5,333 bases of DNA from Fimbriiglobus sp. (GTDB lineage: Bacteria > Planctomycetota > Planctomycetia > Gemmatales > Gemmataceae). The first letter of the stretch is position 1; every line of letters starts with the position of its first letter. Both the position numbers and the translations under genes were made by a program. Below, one piece after another: positions 1-5,333 of this stretch. The stretch is from the NCBI GenBank assembly GCA_025352585.1, contig JANXTD010000089.1:1-5333 (forward strand). The letters are read 5' to 3'. Under the pieces are notes generated by a model. The model worked only from the letters and a program-made list of their open reading frames with translations, ran no database searches and was not told the origin of the DNA.

Positions 1-516
1 GGGTCGCAGTGGGTGACGATGGTGCTCGAGAACGCGACGCCGCGCGGCCAGGACATGGCGAAAGACTGCACCTACAATTGGGACTCGCACGCCGTCAACT
101 GCAACATCTTCACCGACACGAAGCACAAGCTCGCGCACCTCGACAAGGCGGTGTCGGCGCTCATCACCGACCTGTACGCCCGCGGCCTCGACAAGAAGGT
201 GCTGCTCGTGGTGACCGGCGAGTTCGGCCGCACGCCCAAGCTCGAATACAAGGCCGGCCGGCCGGGCCGCGACCACTGGCCCCAGGCGCAGTCGGTCGTG
301 GTGAGCGGCGGCGGCTTCCGCATGGGCCAGGCGATCGGCTCGACGACGGCGAAGGCCGAGACGCCGAAGGACCGGCCGATGAAGCCGAACCACTTGTGGG
401 CGACGGTATTCCGGCACCTCGGCCTCGACGCCAAGGGCACCAGCTTCCCCGACGCCGGCGGCCGCCCGGTGCCAGTCCTCGACGACGGCGAGCCGATCCG
501 CGAACTGCTCTCGTGA
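1..516 (+). CDS. DUF1501 family protein, C-terminal part (5' end cut by window)
   Basis: The reading frame is open from the first base to a TGA at 514-516, so 171 C-terminal residues are visible and the true start lies upstream. The protein resembles DUF1501 (PF07394), a family of the alkaline phosphatase/sulfatase-like superfamily that is abundant in planctomycetes. Diagnostic stretches are YNWDSH (about residues 23-28), the hydrophobic strand KKVLLVVTGEFGRTP (about 65-79), and GRDHWPQAQSVVVSGGGF (about 89-106). The Glu, Asp and His residues in these blocks sit where the superfamily places metal ligands. The C-terminus LDDGEPIRELL is also typical. Family members are often secreted through a Tat signal and encoded beside DUF1549/DUF1553 cytochrome-type proteins; both of those regions would lie outside this window. 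No enzymatic reaction is established for the family, so function is unassigned. The family call is strong, the substrate unknown. Confidence 0.88.
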   Translation, partial: GSQWVTMVLENATPRGQDMAKDCTYNWDSHAVNCNIFTDTKHKLAHLDKAVSALITDLYARGLDKKVLLVVTGEFGRTPKLEYKAGRPGRDHWPQAQSVVVSGGGFRMGQAIGSTTAKAETPKDRPMKPNHLWATVFRHLGLDAKGTSFPDAGGRPVPVLDDGEPIRELLS

Positions 517-528
517 GGGCGGGTGCGA

Positions 529-546
529 GGGCCGGGGTTCTGGCCC
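529..546. terminator. Possible short terminator hairpin between convergent genes
   Basis: GGGCC (529-533) can pair with GGCCC (542-546) around an 8-base loop. It lies in the 36-base gap between the DUF1501 stop (516) and the methyltransferase stop (553), where a terminator shared by both genes would be expected. The stem is short and has no T-run on either strand, so the call rests mainly on position. Confidence 0.25.
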
Positions 547-552
547 CACTGC

Positions 553-1697
553 TCACACCGTGTCGTTGCGCCAGACCTGGCAGCCATCGACGGCAAGGCC
601 CAGCCCGCCCTGGTACGGCGAGTAGCGGCACGGGTGGTCGGTCTCGCAGGCCCAGCCGTCGGCCGACAGGTCTTCAAGGAGCCGCTGCTCCACCGCGCGG
701 CCGTGCGTGCCGATGACCAGCCGGCGGACCTTGGCCCTCAGGACCGACCGGGCGGCCGCGACCACCTCGCCCTCGGAGCCTTGGATGTCGATGTGGATCA
801 GGTCCACGCGGCGGTACTCGTCGAGCAGCGTCGGGATCGAGTAGGCCGCGACGCGGGACGCCCCGTTGCCCACGACGCGGTGCAGCAGCGGGTCCTGGAC
901 GTGCAGCGTCGCGCCGTAGTCGCAGGCCGGGTCGTCGAGTTCGGGGAACTCGACGAAGCCGTCGGTCGCGGAGGCCGCCCCGTGCAGGAGCGCGTGCGCG
1001 TCCGGGTCGAGGCCGTTGTCGGCGAAGTGGTCGCGCAGGAACTCGACGTGGCTCGCGGCCGCCTCGACGCCGACGAGCTTCACCCGGTCGATGCCGCGTT
1101 GGCGGCAGCCGGCGGCGCTGGCGGTCAGCCACGGCCCCCAGCCGGCCCCCAACTCGACGGCCACGAACTCGTCCTTGGCCTCGGCGACCGCGCGGAGCGT
1201 GCCGGCCCACTCGGTGACCGACGCGTGGAAGTTGCCGGGGATCGGGAGGCCTTCGACTTCCCCGCTCCGGGCTTGCAGGCCGTTGACGAAGCCGACGCGG
1301 GTCCTCGTCCCCAGGAAGTCCGTGACGAAGCCCGCCTCGCCCAGCCCGCGGTACGCCTTGAACGAGCGGACGAGGTCGTGGTCGGACACCGACACCTCGT
1401 CCTCGCCCTGATTCATCAGCGCCGCCGCGACGACCCGGCGCGACCGCTCCCCGCACTCCGGCGAGTTGACGACGTACCGGCACAGCGACTCGACCGTGTC
1501 GTGGCGCGACGCCTGCCGCGCGGCGACCGCGTCGCTCTCCGGCGGGCGGCCGAGGAACATCCGGTAGACCCAGGCCACGTCGGCGGGCGTAACCGGGTGG
1601 TCCCGGCGCGCCGGCGCGCCGGCGTGACGAGGCCGAGGCGGGACGCGGCGCGGCGGAGGTCGCGGGCGAGCGGACGGAGGTGCGTCGAGACAGTCAT
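553..1697 (-). CDS. FkbM-type SAM-dependent methyltransferase with N-terminal DUF4214-like segment; frame interrupted near the 5' end
   Basis: The main frame encodes a Rossmann-fold methyltransferase of the FkbM type, which usually O-methylates sugars or natural products using S-adenosylmethionine. The SAM-binding glycine motif VAVELGAGWGPWL lies at about 1161-1125, an acidic strand LVGVEA follows, and the family's LIHIDIQGSEGEVV motif lies at about 798-757. Upstream, about 1590-1445 encodes a DUF4214-like segment with VYRMFLGRPPE and a downstream SPECGER. This small domain often accompanies glycan-modifying enzymes. The best start is the ATG at 1697, preceded by a purine-rich Shine-Dalgarno stretch and opening with MTVSTHLRPLARDLRRA. 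That frame and the catalytic frame differ and meet at a tandem GGCGCGCC repeat (1605-1620). Deleting one 8-base copy joins them as VTPARRDHPVTPADVAW, giving about 378 residues. The catalytic frame alone is open back to a GTG at 1803, but I see no ribosome site there and its codon use over 1610-1697 is poor. As written, the gene is either disrupted, carries a sequence error, or starts internally at GTG 1578 or ATG 1560. Confidence 0.8.
1605..1624. repeat. Tandem 8-bp repeat GGCGCGCC (2.5 copies) at the methyltransferase frame break
   Basis: GGCGCGCC occurs at 1605-1612 and again at 1613-1620, followed by a partial copy GGCG (1621-1624). The unit is itself palindromic and its length is not a multiple of three, so a gain or loss of one copy shifts the frame. 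Removing one copy exactly joins the start frame of the methyltransferase to its catalytic frame. Confidence 0.9.
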
Positions 1698-1701
1698 GGG
1701 T

Positions 1702-1710
1702 TCCTTCCCC
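1702..1710 (-). promoter_or_regulatory. Ribosome binding site supporting the methyltransferase start at 1697
   Basis: On the minus strand the bases before the ATG (1697-1695) read AGGGGAAGGAACCC. The GGGGAAGGA core ends 4 bases before the ATG, and its GGGGA part ends 8 bases before it. This supports the ATG at 1697 over the in-frame GTG at 1803, which has no comparable purine-rich stretch. Confidence 0.6.
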
Positions 1711-1732
1711 TGCGGTTTCGTGGCGGTGCCAG

Positions 1733-1762
1733 AGTATGCCCCGCCGCGCGGACGGACCGCAA
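1733..1762 (-). promoter_or_regulatory. Candidate sigma70-like promoter for the methyltransferase gene
   Basis: On the minus strand TTGCGG (1762-1757) and CATACT (1738-1733) are separated by 18 bases. They match the -35 and -10 consensus at 3 and 4 of 6 positions, and lie about 36 bases upstream of the preferred ATG. The match is weak, and planctomycete promoters are poorly defined, so this is tentative. Confidence 0.25.
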
Positions 1763-1813
1763 GGGCAATCCGCGGTGGCAGGCGGAGGTCGGGTCGAGTA
1801 CACTGTGCCGAAC

Positions 1814-1818
1814 AGGAG
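1814..1818 (+). promoter_or_regulatory. Ribosome binding site AGGAG that fixes the protease-like gene start
   Basis: AGGAG lies 5 bases before the ATG at 1824. The same frame is open further upstream, to 1680, but that upstream part overlaps the divergent promoter region and does not resemble the family. This site therefore favours the start at 1824. A TACACT hexamer at 1799-1804 could be a -10 element, but I see no good -35 before it. Confidence 0.6.
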
Positions 1819-1823
1819 CCACG

Positions 1824-2243
1824 ATGGAACGGATCGTCACCGAGGCGTTAATCGAGAACGCGGAGGACCTTTGGGCGGCCAATCGCGGGTTGCTGCTCGC
1901 CGAACTTGTCCGCCGCGTCGTGGTCACAGACGCCCTCGTCGGTACCGGGGCGACCCTGCTGTCGCTGCCGACGCGCATGATCCACGAACTCGGCCTGAGT
2001 CGAACCGCCACGAAGCGCGTCACCAGCAGCATCGGCCTGGGCGAGGCGTCGATGTACGAGGCGGTCCGCCTGACGATCCAGGGGCGAACCTGCACGATGG
2101 ACGTGATGGAAGTCCCCGACAGCGTGCCAGTGCTGATCGGCCAACTGCCGCTGGAACACCTCGACTTCGTCATCGATTCGCGGAACCTCGTGCTGATCGG
2201 CAACCCGGCCCACGGCGGCGAACACGTCTACGAACTGTTTTGA
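1824..2243 (+). CDS. Retropepsin-like (clan AA) aspartic protease family protein lacking the catalytic Asp
   Basis: This 139-residue protein matches the small bacterial retropepsin-like family seen in planctomycetes and cyanobacteria. The fold signature is the strand VVVTDALV followed by a turn and ATLLSLP (residues 32-49). The other landmarks are VRLTIQGRTCTMDVMEVPD (about 81-99), the hydrophobic-hydrophobic-Gly motif VLIGQLPLEHLDFVID (103-118), and the C-terminal LIGNPAHGGEHVYEL (124-138). Active relatives carry Asp-Thr-Gly-Ala in the catalytic turn and work as homodimers, each subunit giving one Asp. Here residue 40 is Gly (codon GGT at 1941-1943), so the turn reads Gly-Thr-Gly-Ala. As read, the protein should have no aspartic protease activity. 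The length is normal for the family and the rest of the frame is intact, so this is a point change and not general decay. There is no signal peptide or membrane segment, so it is probably cytosolic. The gene is divergent from the methyltransferase gene and convergent with tex, with no evident operon partner. Family membership is confident; its substrate or partner is unknown. Confidence 0.82.
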   Translation: MERIVTEALIENAEDLWAANRGLLLAELVRRVVVTDALVGTGATLLSLPTRMIHELGLSRTATKRVTSSIGLGEASMYEAVRLTIQGRTCTMDVMEVPDSVPVLIGQLPLEHLDFVIDSRNLVLIGNPAHGGEHVYELF

Positions 2244-2247
2244 GCGG

Positions 2248-2388
2248 AGGTTTTGTTAGCCGGACGCGCAAGCGACGGGAGCAAGTCCCAATCGACAACG
2301 CATGTTGGGCAGGACAAAACAGTCCTCCCCGAAAGCGTCGTCCACCGGGATTTGCTCCCGTCGCTTGCGCGTCCGGCTAACAAAACCT
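2248..2388. repeat. 141-bp inverted repeat with 37-bp perfect arms (MITE-like element or extended terminator)
   Basis: Bases 2248-2284 are the exact reverse complement of 2352-2388. The pairing extends inward through a G-U wobble (2285/2351) and four more pairs, giving a 42-base stem (2248-2289 with 2347-2388) around a 57-base loop. The loop contains a small nested hairpin, AGGAC (2311-2315) with GTCCT (2322-2326). The element starts 4 bases after the protease-like stop and ends 11 bases before the tex stop codon, filling the space between the convergent genes. Its arms contain GACGCGCAAGCGACGGG, a core I recall from repeats scattered through planctomycete genomes. No transposase or convincing target-site duplication is visible, and neither side has a T-run of a classical terminator. 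It may still stop transcription from both directions. Confidence 0.85.
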
Positions 2389-2399
2389 TTGGCTTGCCG

Positions 2400-5333
2400 T
2401 TACTCCGCCGGCTTCGCCTCTTCGGCGGGCTTCGGCTCTTCCTTCTTCATGAACGCGGCGAGTTGGGCGAACGAGTTCAGCGCCGACTTGCCGCCCTTCT
2501 GCTCGTCACTCAGCTTCATCGCGGCCCGCGGCTTCAGCGGGGCCGGCTTCTTCGGCGCGGCCGGGGGTGTGCCGGGTGCCGCGCCTTCGACTGGCGTCGC
2601 GCCGGGCAGCGGGGCCTTGGGGGCGGGCGGCTTGCCGCCGGTGCGCCAGCCGGGGGCACCGGGGGTGCCGGGCTTCGGCCGACGCGCGGGCGGGGCACCT
2701 TGCCCACCGCCACCTTGACCGCCGCCGGGCGGGCCGCCCTGGCCGCCACCGGGGCGCGGGGCGAACGAGCGCTGGGGCGGGCGGTCCCCCTGGAACTGCG
2801 GCGGCCGGTCGCCCTGGAACTGTTGCGGCGGGCGGTCCCCTTGGTACTGCGGGGGCCGGTCGCCTTGCGGCTGCGGCGGGCGGTCGCCCTGTTGTTGCGG
2901 TTGACCCGGCTGGCCGTCGGGGCGCGGGCCACGCGGCGGGCGCGGGCCGCGGTCTTGACGGGGGGCGCGGTCGCCGCCCCGCTCGCCGCCGCGCTCCTGC
3001 GGCTTGCGCTCGGTGCCCGGCGGGATCATCGACAGCGACACCCGGCGACGCTCGGGATCGACCGTCATGACGTAGACACTCACCACGTCGCCGACGGAGA
3101 TCACGTCGTACGGCGACTTGATGTAGCGGTTGGCCATCTGGCTGATGTGAACCAGGCCGCTGTCCTTGAGGCCGACATCGACGAACGCCCCGAAATCGAC
3201 GACGTTGAGCACCTCGCCGCGCAACTCCATACCGGGGGCCAGGTCTTCGAGCTTCAGCACGCCCTTGCGGAAGATCGGCTCCGGCCGGTCCTCGCGCGGG
3301 TCGCGGCCGGGCCGGGCGACGGCGTGGTAGATGTCGCGAACCGTCGGGCCGCCGGCCTCGAGCTTGGTCGCCATCTCCTCGGGCGTGATCGTGTTGAGCT
3401 TCTCGCGGAGGTCTTTCAACTTCTCGCGGTCGTTCAGGTCGGCCGGGGCGAAGCCGAACTCGGTGAGCACCTTGCGGGCGAGTTCGTAACTCTCGGGGTG
3501 GACGGCGGTGGTGTCGAACGGCTCGTCGCCGCCGGGGATCTTGAGGAACCCCGCCGCCTGCGTGAAGCGGATGTCGCCGAGTTGCGGCACGTTGCGGAGT
3601 TGGTCGCGCGACTTGAACGGCCCGTTGGCGGCGCGGTACTCGACGACTTGCCGGGCGACGAGTTGGTTCAGCCCCGAGACGTGCCGCAGCAGCGGCACCG
3701 ACGCCGTGTTGACATCGACGCCGACCGAGTTGACGCACGACTCGATGACCGACTCGACGGAGAGCTTCAGGTACTTGGCGCGAACGTCGTGCTGGTACAA
3801 CCCGACGCCGACGTGCTGCGGATCGACCTTCACGAGTTCGGCGAGCGGGTCTTGCAACCGCCGGCCGATCGAGATGGTGCCGCGCGTCGTGGCGTCGAGG
3901 TCGGGGAACTCCTCCTTGGCCGTCGGCGACGCGGAGTAGTCTGACGCACCCGCCTCGTTGACGATGACGTAGGCGAGGTCGGCGGGGGCCGGGTCGAGGC
4001 CGTCGAGGCTGACCGGCGGCGCGGGCGGTTCCGGCGCGGGGGCCGGGGCGGTCGGCGTCATCGCAGTCGTCGCCTCGCCGGCGGTCGAGGTCGACACCGT
4101 CTCGCCGAGGTTCACGCCCGGCAAGGTCGAAGTCGTCTCGGCAACGCCACTGGTGTCGGTCGATTCGGTCGTCGCCGCCGGCATCGGTTCGGCGGCCGGG
4201 GCCTCCGGCTCTGCCATGACCGGGGTCGTCGCGGTCGGCGTGCTGACGGCCCCTTGCGGGATCGGCGACGCGGCCGGCGGCGGGTTCAGCCGGCGCTCTT
4301 CGAGTTCGGCGATCAGGTCCGAAACCAGTTGCTCCGTCTCGCGGCAGGCGGTGCCGTTGCCGATAGCGATGACACTGGTCTGGTACTTGCGGATGAGTTG
4401 TTCGAGCTTGCGCTTGGACCCGGCGACATCCTTGCGGGGCGGGTGCGGGTAGACGACGGCGTCTTCGAGCATCGTGCCCGTTTCGTCGAGGACCGCCACC
4501 TTGCAGCCGGTGCGGATGCCGGGGTCGATCGCCAACACGCGCCGCCCACCCAACGGGGGCCGCATGAGTAGCGAGCCGAGGTTGCGGGCGAAGATATCGA
4601 CCGCGTGGTCCTGGGCGTGCTCCGTCAACTCGCGGCGGATTTCCCGCTCCAGCGACGGTAGCAACATCCGGTCCACCGAGTCGGGGACGACGGATTCGAT
4701 GAACGCCTGGTGCGGGTGGCCGTCGAGGCCGAGGCGGAACCGGGCGATGTTCTTGATCTCGTCGCGGTTCGAGTCGATGCGGACGCGCAAGATGTTCTCG
4801 CGCTCGCCGCGGTTGATCGCCAACACGCGGTGCGGCGGGATGACGCGGCACGCCTCCTTAAACTTCGAGTAGTCGCGGTACTCGGCCCCCTTGCTCTCGG
4901 GGACCGTCTCGATGCGCGTGGCGACGAACTCGGCGGTGTCCCACAGGAACGCCCGCACCGACCCGCGGACTTCCGACTGCTCGCTGACCAGCTCGGCCAG
5001 GATGTTCTTGACGCCCGTCGTCACGTCGTTCACGTCGTGGAGTTGCTTCCACGGGTCCACCATGCCGGCGAGGAACTCGGGCAGCGGCTCGATGGCGGGG
5101 TCGCGGCCCCAGATGGCCAGCGCGAGCGGTTCAAGGCCCTTCTCCTTGGCCTCCGAGGCTAGCGACTTCTTCTTGGCCTTGAACGGCAAGTACAGGTCGT
5201 CGAGCCGCTTCATCTGCTCGGCGTTCATCACCGCCTCGACGAAGCCGTCGGTCAGCTTGCCCTGGTTGGCGACACTGCGCAGGATCGTCTGCTTCTTCGC
5301 GGCGATCTCGCGCAGGAACTCGACGCGGCTCTG
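2400..5333 (-). CDS. tex: Tex family S1 RNA-binding protein (transcription accessory protein), N-terminus cut by window
   Basis: The frame runs from the right window edge to a TAA at 2402-2400, giving 977 visible residues. About 60 N-terminal residues are missing by comparison with E. coli Tex (YhgF). Numbering below starts at the edge. Residues 1-40 end the N-terminal helical region (QGKLTD), followed by the hallmark LDDLYLPFKAKKK at about 44-56. The YqgF/RNase H-like domain starts with VLAIDPGIRTGCKVAVLD (about 266-283) and continues with SVIAIGNGTACRETEQL. It is interrupted by a low-complexity insertion (about 350-452) and resumes with VIVNEAGASDYSAS and GRRLQDPLAELVK. The helix-hairpin-helix region VNTASVPLLRHVSGL to LKIPGG lies at about 541-601. 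A well-conserved S1 domain (GEVLNVVDFGAFVDVG, SGLVHISQMA) spans about 701-769. A tail of about 208 residues, rich in Pro, Gly, Gln and Arg, follows. Tex is a conserved cytosolic nucleic-acid-binding protein linked to transcription. Typical members are about 770-785 residues, and the extra length here comes from the insertion and the tail. I see no promoter because the 5' end is outside the window. Confidence 0.95.
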   Translation of the reverse strand, partial: QSRVEFLREIAAKKQTILRSVANQGKLTDGFVEAVMNAEQMKRLDDLYLPFKAKKKSLASEAKEKGLEPLALAIWGRDPAIEPLPEFLAGMVDPWKQLHDVNDVTTGVKNILAELVSEQSEVRGSVRAFLWDTAEFVATRIETVPESKGAEYRDYSKFKEACRVIPPHRVLAINRGERENILRVRIDSNRDEIKNIARFRLGLDGHPHQAFIESVVPDSVDRMLLPSLEREIRRELTEHAQDHAVDIFARNLGSLLMRPPLGGRRVLAIDPGIRTGCKVAVLDETGTMLEDAVVYPHPPRKDVAGSKRKLEQLIRKYQTSVIAIGNGTACRETEQLVSDLIAELEERRLNPPPAASPIPQGAVSTPTATTPVMAEPEAPAAEPMPAATTESTDTSGVAETTSTLPGVNLGETVSTSTAGEATTAMTPTAPAPAPEPPAPPVSLDGLDPAPADLAYVIVNEAGASDYSASPTAKEEFPDLDATTRGTISIGRRLQDPLAELVKVDPQHVGVGLYQHDVRAKYLKLSVESVIESCVNSVGVDVNTASVPLLRHVSGLNQLVARQVVEYRAANGPFKSRDQLRNVPQLGDIRFTQAAGFLKIPGGDEPFDTTAVHPESYELARKVLTEFGFAPADLNDREKLKDLREKLNTITPEEMATKLEAGGPTVRDIYHAVARPGRDPREDRPEPIFRKGVLKLEDLAPGMELRGEVLNVVDFGAFVDVGLKDSGLVHISQMANRYIKSPYDVISVGDVVSVYVMTVDPERRRVSLSMIPPGTERKPQERGGERGGDRAPRQDRGPRPPRGPRPDGQPGQPQQQGDRPPQPQGDRPPQYQGDRPPQQFQGDRPPQFQGDRPPQRSFAPRPGGGQGGPPGGGQGGGGQGAPPARRPKPGTPGAPGWRTGGKPPAPKAPLPGATPVEGAAPGTPPAAPKKPAPLKPRAAMKLSDEQKGGKSALNSFAQLAAFMKKEEPKPAEEAKPAE
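2772..2891 (-). repeat. Tandem QGDRPPQ-encoding repeat in the Tex C-terminal tail
   Basis: Five consecutive units encode QGDRPPQ followed by a variable residue or pair (P, Y, QF, F, R). Each unit is 24 or 27 bases, so copy-number change would keep the frame. It is preceded by an RGG/RPPRGPRP-like stretch and followed by glycine-rich GGGQGG runs. Arg-Gly and Pro-Gln-rich repeats of this kind are commonly disordered and can bind RNA; that role is inferred here. Confidence 0.85.
3978..4286 (-). other. Low-complexity Pro/Ala/Thr insertion within the Tex YqgF domain
   Basis: About 103 residues rich in Pro, Ala, Thr, Ser and Glu separate the helix ending IAELEERRL from the strand AYVIVNEAG. In E. 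coli and Pseudomonas Tex these elements are joined by only about ten residues. The insertion is in frame, keeps high G+C at third positions, and contains no recognisable domain. It is predicted to be a disordered loop leaving the RNase H-like fold. Confidence 0.75.

Noticed and set aside
1600..1630. Programmed ribosomal frameshift in the methyltransferase gene
   Set aside because: No slippery heptamer or stimulatory arrangement is visible, and the simple 8-bp duplication explains the frame change fully.
1698..1803. Methyltransferase start at GTG 1803
   Set aside because: There is no Shine-Dalgarno stretch, the added N-terminus is Pro/Arg-rich with poor codon use, and it overlaps the divergent promoter region of the protease-like gene.
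1680..1823. Longer protease-like protein starting at 1680
   Set aside because: The extra residues do not resemble the family, and a clear AGGAG site precedes the ATG at 1824.
523..1851. Long plus-strand open frame opposite the methyltransferase gene
   Set aside because: It has the Arg/Val/Asp/Ala-rich composition of antisense frames in GC-rich DNA and no recognisable motif, whereas the minus strand has clear methyltransferase motifs.
2290..2346. Small gene or structured RNA in the loop of the inverted repeat
   Set aside because: No frame with a start and ribosome site stays within the loop, and the nested 5-bp hairpin is too short to support an RNA family call.
2772..2891. CRISPR-like array
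   Set aside because: The periodicity comes from tandem QGDRPPQ codons inside tex; there are no unique spacers of constant length.
2253..3944. Long plus-strand open frame opposite tex
   Set aside because: It begins inside the inverted repeat, is dominated by Arg, Leu, Gly and Ala, and lies opposite the unmistakable Tex domains. It is a GC-driven shadow.

Overview
This is a GC-rich window with four protein-coding genes in a convergent-divergent-convergent layout, two of them cut by the window edges. The gene content points to a planctomycete, probably near Gemmata. The signs are a DUF1501 protein, a family greatly expanded in that phylum; a small clan AA aspartic protease-like protein; an S1/Tex protein with a long proline- and glutamine-rich tail; and an intergenic inverted repeat built on a GACGCGCAAGCGACGGG-type core that I recall as common in planctomycete genomes (from memory, not searched).

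Layout. Positions 1-516 (+) hold the 3' end of a DUF1501 gene. After 36 bases it converges on an FkbM-type methyltransferase gene (553-1697, -). That gene carries an N-terminal DUF4214-like segment, and its frame is broken near the 5' end by a tandem duplication of GGCGCGCC. A 126-base divergent spacer (1698-1823) separates it from a 139-residue retropepsin-like gene (1824-2243, +). In that protein the catalytic Asp of the Asp-Thr-Gly triad reads Gly. Next come a 141-base inverted repeat (2248-2388) and then the large tex gene (2400-5333, -), whose first roughly 60 codons lie beyond the right edge.

The genes show no shared pathway. Tex is a housekeeping RNA-binding and transcription-associated protein. 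The methyltransferase probably modifies a glycan or small molecule. The protease-like protein and DUF1501 protein have no assigned cellular role. I see no CRISPR array, RNA gene, integrase, transposase or defence system, and no convincing undescribed multigene system.

The items worth a second look are local: the frame-breaking 8-bp duplication, the missing catalytic aspartate, the long-stem hairpin, and two unusual low-complexity regions in Tex. One of these lies inside its YqgF/RNase H-like fold and the other is a repeat-bearing C-terminal tail.
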